Shown here: piece by piece, positions 45,427-53,557 of the stretch
Layout of the letters: each line of letters starts with the position of its first letter
How positions within the stretch are numbered: position 1 is the first letter of the stretch
NCBI GenBank assembly: GCA_903877135.1
Contig: CAIRCN010000020.1
Location: 62,001 to 126,000 of the forward strand
DNA length: 64,000 nucleotides
Source: an uncultured Opitutia bacterium
GTDB lineage: Bacteria > Verrucomicrobiota > Verrucomicrobiia > Opitutales > Opitutaceae
Direction of reading: 5' to 3'
Program-made: the position numbers and the translations under genes
Notes under the pieces: model-generated
The model's database searches: none
Seen by the model: the letters and a program-made list of their open reading frames with translations, nothing else
What the model was told of the DNA's origin: nothing

Positions 45427-48400
45427 TTAAGCGCCTGATTTGGCCCGGGCGTCGGACACCCATTGGATGATTTCGCGATTTTGGAGCAGTTGTTGGGCTT
45501 CAAGCGACATTCCCCCGAGCACACCCGCGGCCTGATCGAGCAGTGCACGGCGTTGTTCCTGGCCGTTCACATCGCCGGGTTGCGCCAGCGCCTGCTGATA
45601 GAGTGCGCGGGCAAAGTCCTGCCGGAACTTGGTGTCGGTCGCGCCCTGGACCAGTTGCTGCCGATAATAGTCCACTGATTCACTAAGCAGGCCGAGTACC
45701 TCGTCGCGGCGGCCCGAGCCGAGCAGGGCCTGACCGAGCCGCACTTTTGTGCGCGCCTGGCTTTCCGCTCTCGTCTGCTGGTCGAGGCGGTGGCCATAGG
45801 CGGGATTTTGGAGGAGTTCGCGGGACACTGTAGCTGCCTCCTCCAACTGGCCGACACGCAGGGCGGATTCCGTTTTCCACACGCGGCTTTGGCGCAGAGC
45901 GTTGGTGTGGAAGTCCACGCTGCCCTCGTGCTGCAATTTCATGCCGGCGAGCCGGTCGCTGATCACTACCGCGCGCCGATGGATGGTGGCGTAGTCTCCC
46001 TGCGCGGCGAGAAGGTCGAACTCGAGCATTTCCAGGCTGGCGCTGCTGATTGCGGTCAGCTCCGGGTCGATATTGCGGTCCTTGACAAATTGCGCGTAGA
46101 CGCGCTTCGCCTCCGCAAGACCGGCACGCGCTTCCGCCAAGTTGCCGCGCTGCGACTCGTAGGCGACGATGGTGGCCCAAGTCCAAAAGACGCTCACGTT
46201 CATGCCGGTCTTGTTGCGCGGGTCTTTCTCGAGCGCGACCCCATCGCAGGCTTTGCGGATGGCGTCGGCCACGCGACCTTCTTCATAATAGGTTTCCGCC
46301 ACATCGCGGACGCTCACGCCATAGAACTGCCAGCCACTGCTGTCGGCAGGATTGAAGCGCGTGTAGTAGCGACAGGCCTCCTCCGATTTGCCGTAGTGCA
46401 ATTCGGCATCTTTCAAATCGTGATGGCTGCGGGCTACGATGGCCTGCATGTTTTGCGAGAAGAAACGATTCCGCATGGCGCGCAGGTCGCCGGGACGCTG
46501 CTCAAGCACTTTCTCGGCGATGTCGCTGACGATGCTTGCGAGCCGCTCGGCCTCGTCGATCCGGCCGAGCACCTGGGCCATTCGCGACTGGGAGTCGGTC
46601 ACGTCGCCATAAATCGAGGCGGCCGTCAGATCGGTGAGCGTAACCGCGCCCATGTCGACGAGGATTTTGCGCGACTCCTCGCAGTTGTCGTAGCCGTCGG
46701 CGGGGTTTGGTTGGGCGTGCCCGAGGTATTGGAGCATGTCGGCAAAGGCGAGCTTCGTGCTGCGGGGCGCCCGCCCCGAGGCCACAATGGGGCGCAGCAA
46801 GTCAACTGCCTTGATCAACTCCGCCCGCGTGTCGCCCAGCGCCGCAGTCGAGGCAGTGGAAAAATATGCCAAGGCCAGCGCCGCCCGGGTCTCATCGGTG
46901 TCATGGCCCGAGGTGCGCAGATCCTCGAAAATCTTCCGGGCCTGCTGCGCCACTGCAGCGGCGGCAGCGTCCTGGCCAGCATCGAAAAGCGAGCTGGCTT
47001 TGCGCACGAGCGCAAGGCCGCGATAGAGGCGCGTCTGTGGGGACATCAACGCGGCGGGCAGGCCGTCGTAGTAAGCCACGGCCTTGTCGGCCAGCTGGCC
47101 GACAATCTCGCTGCGGCCCGTGGGCCTGAGCTCCTCGTAGAAATCGTCGAGCAAAAAGCCAACGAGCTTTTCAGCCTCGGCGCGGGCGTGCTCGGCCAGT
47201 GCGCGGGTCTGAGCAGCCTCGACCTCGGCGGCGCGGGCGCGGCGCAGGTTGATCCAGCCAAACACCGCGCTCCCTGCCGCCAGCAGCATGAGCACGCTGG
47301 CCACGGCGGCGACAAGCCGCGCGCGCACGAGCGCCCGGTGGGTCGCAATCTCTCGCTCCTTCTGGGCGGCAAGCTGGCGCTTCGATTCCTCCAACGCTTC
47401 GCGCTCGTGGCGCACGCCGCGACTGGCACCGATGACGCTGCACAAGACGTCGTGCGTGATCTCGACCCGTCGCATGTCGAGTCGATCTTCCACGCGCAAT
47501 AAGCGGCGGTCCACAAGGGCCGCAAGCGCGTCAGGCTTGGCGCCGGCAGCGGCAAACCCTTTCCGAACGCGTTCCTCTGCGACGCTCTCGCGGAAACCGG
47601 AGTCAGTCAGCATCTCGTCCTCGATAAACATCCGCACGCCGTCGGGCTGATCCGCAAGGACGCGTTCGTAGAACTCCGACAGGATGGTGTCGCGTGAGCC
47701 GGCGAGCAGGTCGGCAGAGATTTCCGCGTGGCCCCGGGCGAGTCGGGTGTTGTTCAGCTCGCGGCAGATGAGGCTGAGCAGCGAGGGCTCGACCTCGGCG
47801 TGGGATAGATCGGCTCCACCGGCAACGAAGCGCACAATGGCAGCGGCCACCGTCTCTGTGACCAGGTGCGGCGCGGGCCGACACACGGCAGCGATCGCCT
47901 GCGTGCCAGTCATCCGGGCGAGGCGCATGCGGTTCTGCGTGACGGACGGCATTTGCCCCTTCAGCCCCTCAAGGTGCGCGAGGTAGTCTTCTCTCAGCGA
48001 GATGAGAATGCGGTAGTCGGCGCGGGCAAAATCGAACTTGGCGGCGTCGGCCTCGTCGCGGTCAATGCGCGTTTCTAGCGCGGCCGGCGGGCGATTTTCT
48101 ACGAGGTCGGCGAGATCGGCGAGGAATTCCTGCGCGCGTTTCCGGCCGGCGTCGTCCGTCTGGGCCAGTGTGAAGATTTCCTCGAACTGGTCGAAGATGA
48201 GGATGGGAATGAGCGTGCGCCCCTCGGCGTCCTTGAGCACGTCCTCGCGGTGGTGGAGGAATTCCCAGAGCGTCTCGCCGGAGACTGCCGATCCGCTCTG
48301 CGTCCACGTGCCGGCGGCCTCGGTGGCGCGAAAGACAGCGCGCTTGATCTGCTCGGCGGGCGGCGGCGAGTGCGGGTCGTAGTCGAGCCGCACATAGACG

Positions 48401-48642
48401 GGACAGAAACCCTCGGGCCGCAGGCGCGGCACGAGGCCCGCCTGGAGAATGGAGGTTTTGCCGAGACCAGACTGACCAAAGAGGATCGTGAGGAGCTTGC
48501 GCTGCACGCGGCGACCGAGTTCGGCGGCCTCTTCCTCGCGGCCGTGGAAATAGCCACGGGTTTCCTCGGTGAAGGAAACGAGTCCGAGCCAGGGATGCTG
48601 CGCATCAACGGTCGCAATGGGGGCGGGGGCGGATGGTTTCAT
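45427..48642 (-). CDS. nSTAND-type NTPase with membrane helix and TPR region
   Basis: The 1071-residue protein starts with a short block (PWLGLVSFTEETRGYFHGRE) typical of nSTAND1 proteins, then a P-loop NTPase: Walker A GQSGLGKTS (56-64) and Walker B LIPILIFDQFEEIF (144-157), a hallmark DQFEE motif. A helical/winged-helix-like region (about 250-400), a coiled coil (about 411-440) and a membrane helix (about 443-463) follow. The C-terminal 570 residues are TPR-like helices. STAND ATPases are ligand-triggered switches that oligomerise, often for defence. It has no TIR of its own, so it may act with the TIR proteins of the same operon. Its ATG overlaps the SIR2-TIR gene stop as ATGA. Confidence 0.9.
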   Translation of the reverse strand: MKPSAPAPIATVDAQHPWLGLVSFTEETRGYFHGREEEAAELGRRVQRKLLTILFGQSGLGKTSILQAGLVPRLRPEGFCPVYVRLDYDPHSPPPAEQIKRAVFRATEAAGTWTQSGSAVSGETLWEFLHHREDVLKDAEGRTLIPILIFDQFEEIFTLAQTDDAGRKRAQEFLADLADLVENRPPAALETRIDRDEADAAKFDFARADYRILISLREDYLAHLEGLKGQMPSVTQNRMRLARMTGTQAIAAVCRPAPHLVTETVAAAIVRFVAGGADLSHAEVEPSLLSLICRELNNTRLARGHAEISADLLAGSRDTILSEFYERVLADQPDGVRMFIEDEMLTDSGFRESVAEERVRKGFAAAGAKPDALAALVDRRLLRVEDRLDMRRVEITHDVLCSVIGASRGVRHEREALEESKRQLAAQKEREIATHRALVRARLVAAVASVLMLLAAGSAVFGWINLRRARAAEVEAAQTRALAEHARAEAEKLVGFLLDDFYEELRPTGRSEIVGQLADKAVAYYDGLPAALMSPQTRLYRGLALVRKASSLFDAGQDAAAAAVAQQARKIFEDLRTSGHDTDETRAALALAYFSTASTAALGDTRAELIKAVDLLRPIVASGRAPRSTKLAFADMLQYLGHAQPNPADGYDNCEESRKILVDMGAVTLTDLTAASIYGDVTDSQSRMAQVLGRIDEAERLASIVSDIAEKVLEQRPGDLRAMRNRFFSQNMQAIVARSHHDLKDAELHYGKSEEACRYYTRFNPADSSGWQFYGVSVRDVAETYYEEGRVADAIRKACDGVALEKDPRNKTGMNVSVFWTWATIVAYESQRGNLAEARAGLAEAKRVYAQFVKDRNIDPELTAISSASLEMLEFDLLAAQGDYATIHRRAVVISDRLAGMKLQHEGSVDFHTNALRQSRVWKTESALRVGQLEEAATVSRELLQNPAYGHRLDQQTRAESQARTKVRLGQALLGSGRRDEVLGLLSESVDYYRQQLVQGATDTKFRQDFARALYQQALAQPGDVNGQEQRRALLDQAAGVLGGMSLEAQQLLQNREIIQWVSDARAKSGA

Positions 48643-50033
48643 GTGCGGCGGGCGTTAAAAAATTCCTGCAGACGGCGGGTGAACTCAGGCGGTGGTTCGC
48701 CACCGGGCAGCCGTGCAAAGTGCACAGCCTTGAATTTCTCCGGCACGATGGCATCGGCCTCGGTCGTGCCATCGATGCAGACCGGCAAAATGAACACCGC
48801 GCCGTCCGCCATACCGCGCGTGCGGTCAACAGCGTAGCTCCATTCGCGGCGGAAATACCCCTCGTGCCGCCGCTGCGTGGTGGCGGAAACCACGGGCAAA
48901 AAAAACGAGCAGCGGGCGATGTTACCTCGGATTTTTCGATCGTAGTCGTCGCCGCTTTCCAGCCGGTCCATATCGAACCACGTGGTGATGCCCGCCGCGT
49001 CGAGACCGGCCCGGAGCCGCTCAACTGCCGGCAGATCTTCGCGCGCGTAGCTGATGAAAACGGCGTTTTCGGGCATTTCACGGGCCGGCGGCAGAAACCG
49101 CATAGGGGAGCCTGAGCCGCCCGCGGTGGTCGCGGCGACACCGCGTCGAGCCATCCAGCGGCGGTGCAACTCCGCCACGAATTCCACGGCGCCGGCAAAC
49201 ATCCGCGTGCGCACGCTGACCTGCTGCAGGAACGATACGAGGCGCACGTCAGTGAGGCTGTGGCTGTCCGCTAGAATCTCACCAACATCGCGCGGGTCGG
49301 AGAGGCGCCGGCGTTTGGTCATGCGCAGAAAGAGCCGCGCGAGCCAGTTGGAGAAATCGCTGCCGATGACGAGCAGGTGGTTGTGCTCGAGGGCATGGAA
49401 GAGTTTTTCAGGCGTGAGGTGCTCGCTCTGCAGCGCGCAGACGAACTCCAGCATGTCTTCGTCGGAGATGACGTAGGTCGGTGACGCGGAGAGGCGGCCG
49501 AGCAGGTGGTAGACGACGGGCCGCTGGAGGTCGTCGCGTTCGACCGGCAGGTCAGCCACGCGGTTGGGCGCATAGGCGATGACCTCGGTGTTGGCCGCGC
49601 CGCCGAAGCGGACTTGGTTGATGGCCTGCTCCAGCAACGGATCGAACGTCATTGTGACGTAGAGGTTGAAGTCGGTGATTTCCGCGAGCTGCCGGAGCGG
49701 CAGTGGCGGCTGGAAGGCCGCCTCGCGCATGATGGTGCGGAGCCGGGTGTAGGCCTCCTCGCGGCGCCCGTGTGCGGTCAGGTAACTGCACACAACATCG
49801 TTCAGCGTGATTGGCTGAGGCAGCGGCGCAGGATCGACACCCAACCGGGCGGCGAGTTTCTCCGCCAGCCATTCCAAGAGGAGGCGCGGGCCGGACTCTG
49901 TCTCCACCTTGAGTAGTTCGGGGCCCACGATGGGGATAACGCGCTTTTCCTCGATGTAGTTGAGCAGGTCTTCCCACACGTCGTCGTTGAACGCTGTGGC
50001 GGAGAAGGAAGTGGCGGCGATTTCGGTGTTCAT
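48639..50033 (-). CDS. SIR2-like/TIR fusion protein
   Basis: The 464-residue protein has a SIR2-like domain (about 30-290): a diverged nucleotide loop IPIVGPELL, YVTMTFDPLLEQA (about 125-137), VVYHLLGRL with H176, and HNHLLVIGSDFSNW. After a linker comes a TIR_2 domain (about 322-460; ISYARED, E397 in GYFRREW). SIR2-like and TIR domains are both NAD+-consuming modules in phage defence. By eye the SIR2 TNxD motif is changed (Asn replaced by Thr129), so the SIR2 part may bind rather than cleave NAD+. It has no membrane helix, and is the only protein here with TIR at the C-terminus. Its start is 27 bases after the previous stop. Confidence 0.88.
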   Translation of the reverse strand: MNTEIAATSFSATAFNDDVWEDLLNYIEEKRVIPIVGPELLKVETESGPRLLLEWLAEKLAARLGVDPAPLPQPITLNDVVCSYLTAHGRREEAYTRLRTIMREAAFQPPLPLRQLAEITDFNLYVTMTFDPLLEQAINQVRFGGAANTEVIAYAPNRVADLPVERDDLQRPVVYHLLGRLSASPTYVISDEDMLEFVCALQSEHLTPEKLFHALEHNHLLVIGSDFSNWLARLFLRMTKRRRLSDPRDVGEILADSHSLTDVRLVSFLQQVSVRTRMFAGAVEFVAELHRRWMARRGVAATTAGGSGSPMRFLPPAREMPENAVFISYAREDLPAVERLRAGLDAAGITTWFDMDRLESGDDYDRKIRGNIARCSFFLPVVSATTQRRHEGYFRREWSYAVDRTRGMADGAVFILPVCIDGTTEADAIVPEKFKAVHFARLPGGEPPPEFTRRLQEFFNARRT

Positions 50034-50060
50034 TGGTGAGGGTAGTTGAAAGATAAAATA

Positions 50061-51200
50061 TTAGGGTGCGGCGGCGTTGACCCGCAGAGCGAGGGCCCGC
50101 TCGACGCTCTCACGCAGTTCCTGCGCCGTGAGCGGATTGCGGAAGGTCGCCCGGTCGAGCGGCACCCGCCAGGTTTCGATTTTTCCGGCGAGGGATGGGA
50201 AACGGGTCGCCGCCTCACCGCGCCACTTCGCCGCATCGGCGTCGTTTTCGAACGAATGCCGCGAATAGACAATGAACCTCACCTGCGGGTCCAACGTCGC
50301 CAAGTAGCCGAGACAGGCGACGAGCTTGTTGTCCGCGATCGGGTAGAGTTCCTCCGCCCGGTTCGACGGAAAAGTGTAGAAGCACGAACGGTGCAGCACG
50401 ATCAGCGCGGGGTGGACCTTGGCGATCTCGCTCTCGCGGTGCCAGACGGAGCTGGTGTTTTCCTTGATGATCGAGATGGGCAGATCGTGCAGCGCGTCGG
50501 TGATGTCGTCGGCATTGGTGCCCCCGCTCTTGAGCGTCGCCGGGTCGTAAACACGGTCAACGTAAGGCGAGTCCATCAGCACTACCACCGGCGGGCCGGA
50601 ATGGGCGGTCGATCCGGCGCGCGGCGCAAGCTTCCACCACATGCCCGCAATGGCGAGAGCGAGCAGGGCCACCGTGAGCACCGTTTTCCAAACGGAACTC
50701 GGCCGCGCAAGTGGTGCGTGACTCGATCCTCCCGCCGCCGGACTGGCCGCCAACGCGGGCTTGCGCTGCTGCCCGAGCAGCCGCTGCACCTGTTCGACAA
50801 ACTGTGGCGAGGGCACGCCATTCGGCAGCCGGGTCCAGTGGGCGCGAATAAACGCGTCCGGCACCGATGCGCCTGCTTCCGCCGTGTCGTCGATGACGAC
50901 TGGCACGATGAATGGCACGCTCTTCGCGATGTGCTGGGTGCGCTCTTCCGCCAGCGTCCATTCCAAGCGGAAATAACCTTCGCCGCGCGCTTGAGTGTGC
51001 ACCGAAATGATCGGGACGAACAGCGCGCAATCCTTGATTTGACGGCGGATGTTCTGGTCCCATGCGTCGCCACCGCGCAATTCGCTTTGGTCGAGCCACG
51101 CCTCGACCCCAAATGCTCGCAGCGCGTCGGCGATGCGGCGCGCGGCGTCAGTGTCCTCGCGTGCGTAGCTCAGAAAAACGGCTTTGGTGGACTCGCTCAT
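50061..51200 (-). CDS. TIR-TM protein with unrecognised C-terminal domain
   Basis: The 379-residue protein is the shortest intact TIR member. It has a TIR_2 domain (6-145; E80 in GYFRLEW; EAWLDQSE replaces the usual EVWFDQ), a membrane helix (about 171-189, TVLTVALLALAIAGMWW), and a C-terminal domain of about 175 residues with no TolB-like or TPR pattern. That domain alternates strands and helices (PPVVVLMDSPYVDRVYD, PALIVLHRSCFYTF, VRFIVYSRHSFEND), as in an alpha/beta fold; I do not recognise it. It might be a ligand-binding or second enzymatic module. It overlaps the previous stop by four bases. Confidence 0.88.
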   Translation of the reverse strand: MSESTKAVFLSYAREDTDAARRIADALRAFGVEAWLDQSELRGGDAWDQNIRRQIKDCALFVPIISVHTQARGEGYFRLEWTLAEERTQHIAKSVPFIVPVVIDDTAEAGASVPDAFIRAHWTRLPNGVPSPQFVEQVQRLLGQQRKPALAASPAAGGSSHAPLARPSSVWKTVLTVALLALAIAGMWWKLAPRAGSTAHSGPPVVVLMDSPYVDRVYDPATLKSGGTNADDITDALHDLPISIIKENTSSVWHRESEIAKVHPALIVLHRSCFYTFPSNRAEELYPIADNKLVACLGYLATLDPQVRFIVYSRHSFENDADAAKWRGEAATRFPSLAGKIETWRVPLDRATFRNPLTAQELRESVERALALRVNAAAP

Positions 51201-53554
51201 TTTTTCGGGCGCGGCTGGGCATCGGCGCGGGCCTCGGCTTGCTTCATCAATTGTTGAAAGCGCGGGTCGCTGCGCAGCGGTTCGTAGTCGTCGGACGTGC
51301 GCAGGCCGTAGCCGAAGCCGTAGCCCGCTTCGTGCACGGCGCGCAGCTCGGCGATGGCGTCGTCCATGCGTCCGAGCAGCGCGAACACGACGGCTTTGGA
51401 TCGGCGCTGGGAGAGAATCGTCCCGAATTCATGACTGTCGGCAGCGCGGCGATCGATTTCGTCCATGATGGCGTTGGCCTCGGCGGTTTGGCCCCGACGG
51501 GCCAGGACATACGCGCCGTAGTTTGTAAAGCCAAACGAATCAGGAAAATCACTTCGAAATTTCTCTACCTCGGCCAGCACTTCGGTTTCGAGTTCCGTGG
51601 AGCGGGCCGAGTGGCCGCGCCGCGCCTCGAGATGTGCGATGCGATACAACGCGATAATGGCCACGCCGCGCGGGCCGCTGCGATGGGCAAATTGTGCGGC
51701 GGTAATGGAGCGTGCATGCTTGTAGTCCGCGACGGCATCATCGATTTGACCCAAGCGGCTGCGATATAAGGCGCGACTGGAGTAAAAACGCATGTTGGTT
51801 TCACTCGGCTGCCCGGGCATCGTTTCCAGCAGCGCGAGTGCGGCAGCGGCATCGCCGGTCCACGCATAAAGGATGTTGTGCTTTTGGCGGATGGTTTCCT
51901 CGCCGTTGTCGCCCACGGCGGCTGCCCGATCGCAAAGCCGGTAGGCCTCGGCAAAATGTCCCGCCAAGCTGAGGAGCTGCGATATTGCTTCGAGGTTGTC
52001 GACGTTTTGCGGATCGGCCTCGACGGCGCGCGCGGCCAGCGAGGACAGCGGGTCGCCCCACTGGCCGGCGGCATAGGCGATTTGCACGCGCACGGCGGCA
52101 ACTTCAACCTCGCCGGGTCGCAGCTGCTCGACGATGTCCAGTTCGTGCCGAGCCTGCGCCAAGTCACGATCGATGACGAGATGCAGGCGGGCCTGGGCGA
52201 GGTGCGCCTCGGGCAGGTTCCCATCGAGTCGCAAGGCGGTGGCGGCCGCGGCGCGGGCCTTGTTTTGCTGCTCATCGCTGCGGTCAAAGCCGCTGCTCAC
52301 GATGCGCGCGACCGTCTCGGCGAGTCGGGCCCAGGCCAGCGCGTAGTCCGGATCGAGGCGGACGGCGGTTTCAAAATAGCGCACGGCATCGGGGCCGATT
52401 CGCTCGCTAAAGCCGGTGGTCTGAGCGGCGCGGCCGCGCAAGTAGGCTTCGTAGGCGGCTGGATTTTTCGTCGGCGCGACCGAAGCGGTGGGCGCTGGGA
52501 TGGTGATGCCGAGTTTGAGCGAAAGGTTTTTGGCGATGATGGCGGAGATTTCCTCCTCGACGGCGAACACGTCCTTCAGGTCGCGCGTGAACGTGTCCGA
52601 CCACATGTGGAAGCCGTCCGCCGCCTTGATGAGCTGCGCGGTGATTTTCACGCGGTCGCCCGCGCGCTGCACGCTGCCCTCGACGACGTAGGCAACATTG
52701 AGTTTTTGGGCGATTTCCGGAATCGGCACGCTCTTGCCTTTAAAGGAAAACGCTGAAGTGCGGGCCGCCACGCCGAGACCGGGGATTTTTGCGAGGGCAT
52801 TTAGCAGCTCCTCGCTGATGCCGTCGGAAAGATATTCGCTGTTATGCGCCTCGCTCATGTCTGTAAATGCGAGCACACCGACGGATTTGTCGTTGGCGGG
52901 CGCAGGCGCAGCGGCTGGCGCAGCTTTGGTTTCCGCGGCCACTTTCGTCGAAGCGGGCGGCTCCTGCGTTGCCGGGCGCAGCACGAAATAAGCGACGGCG
53001 CCGAGCAGCAGGACGCCACCTGCCGTGACCGCCCAGATCGGAACGCCGGGCGTGCGTGGCGCGGTAGTCGCGGCCGGCGCCGTGACGGGAAATGCGGGTC
53101 GTTTGGGTGCGGCAGCGCGCGGCGTCTCGAGCAGGCGTTTCACCTGTGCGGCGAACTGCGGCGTTGTGCGGCCATGCGGCAGGCGCGTCCACTGCACGCG
53201 CATGAATTCCTCCGGCACGAGCGCGGCGGACTCGGCGGTGTCGTCGATCACCACGGGCACGAGAAACGGGATGCCCGCCGCCATGTCGTGCGTGCGCTCG
53301 GCGGCGAGTTTCCATTCGCGGCGAAAGTAGCCTTCGCCGCGACCCTGCGTGTGCGCGGAGACGATGGGGATGATGAGCGAGCAACTGCGAATCTGGCCGC
53401 GAATTTTTTGATCCCAAGAATCGCCGCCACGGAGTTCGTTCTGGTCGAACCACACCTCGAGCCCGTGGCTGCGCAATGCCTCCGCGATGCGGTCAGCGGC
53501 AACCGAATCCTCACGCGCGTAGCTGATGAAAATAGCTGGGGTCGTTTCGCTCAT
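51197..53554 (-). CDS. TIR-TM-TolB-like-TPR protein
   Basis: The 785-residue protein has a TIR_2 domain (6-145; E80 in GYFRREW), an Ala/Pro linker, a membrane helix (about 173-192, IWAVTAGGVLLLGAVAYFVL) ending in RPATQE, a TolB-N/FlgO-like domain of the SEELLNALAKIPGL subtype (about 222-350; NDKSVGVLAFTDMSEAHNSE) and TPRs (about 360-770, for example AVRLDPDYALAWARLAETVA). The TolB part is close to that of the 43366-45414 protein (ARTSAF.FKGK). It starts three bases after the first gene of the operon and overlaps the next by four bases. Confidence 0.92.
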   Translation of the reverse strand: MSETTPAIFISYAREDSVAADRIAEALRSHGLEVWFDQNELRGGDSWDQKIRGQIRSCSLIIPIVSAHTQGRGEGYFRREWKLAAERTHDMAAGIPFLVPVVIDDTAESAALVPEEFMRVQWTRLPHGRTTPQFAAQVKRLLETPRAAAPKRPAFPVTAPAATTAPRTPGVPIWAVTAGGVLLLGAVAYFVLRPATQEPPASTKVAAETKAAPAAAPAPANDKSVGVLAFTDMSEAHNSEYLSDGISEELLNALAKIPGLGVAARTSAFSFKGKSVPIPEIAQKLNVAYVVEGSVQRAGDRVKITAQLIKAADGFHMWSDTFTRDLKDVFAVEEEISAIIAKNLSLKLGITIPAPTASVAPTKNPAAYEAYLRGRAAQTTGFSERIGPDAVRYFETAVRLDPDYALAWARLAETVARIVSSGFDRSDEQQNKARAAAATALRLDGNLPEAHLAQARLHLVIDRDLAQARHELDIVEQLRPGEVEVAAVRVQIAYAAGQWGDPLSSLAARAVEADPQNVDNLEAISQLLSLAGHFAEAYRLCDRAAAVGDNGEETIRQKHNILYAWTGDAAAALALLETMPGQPSETNMRFYSSRALYRSRLGQIDDAVADYKHARSITAAQFAHRSGPRGVAIIALYRIAHLEARRGHSARSTELETEVLAEVEKFRSDFPDSFGFTNYGAYVLARRGQTAEANAIMDEIDRRAADSHEFGTILSQRRSKAVVFALLGRMDDAIAELRAVHEAGYGFGYGLRTSDDYEPLRSDPRFQQLMKQAEARADAQPRPKK

Positions 53555-53557
53555 CGT

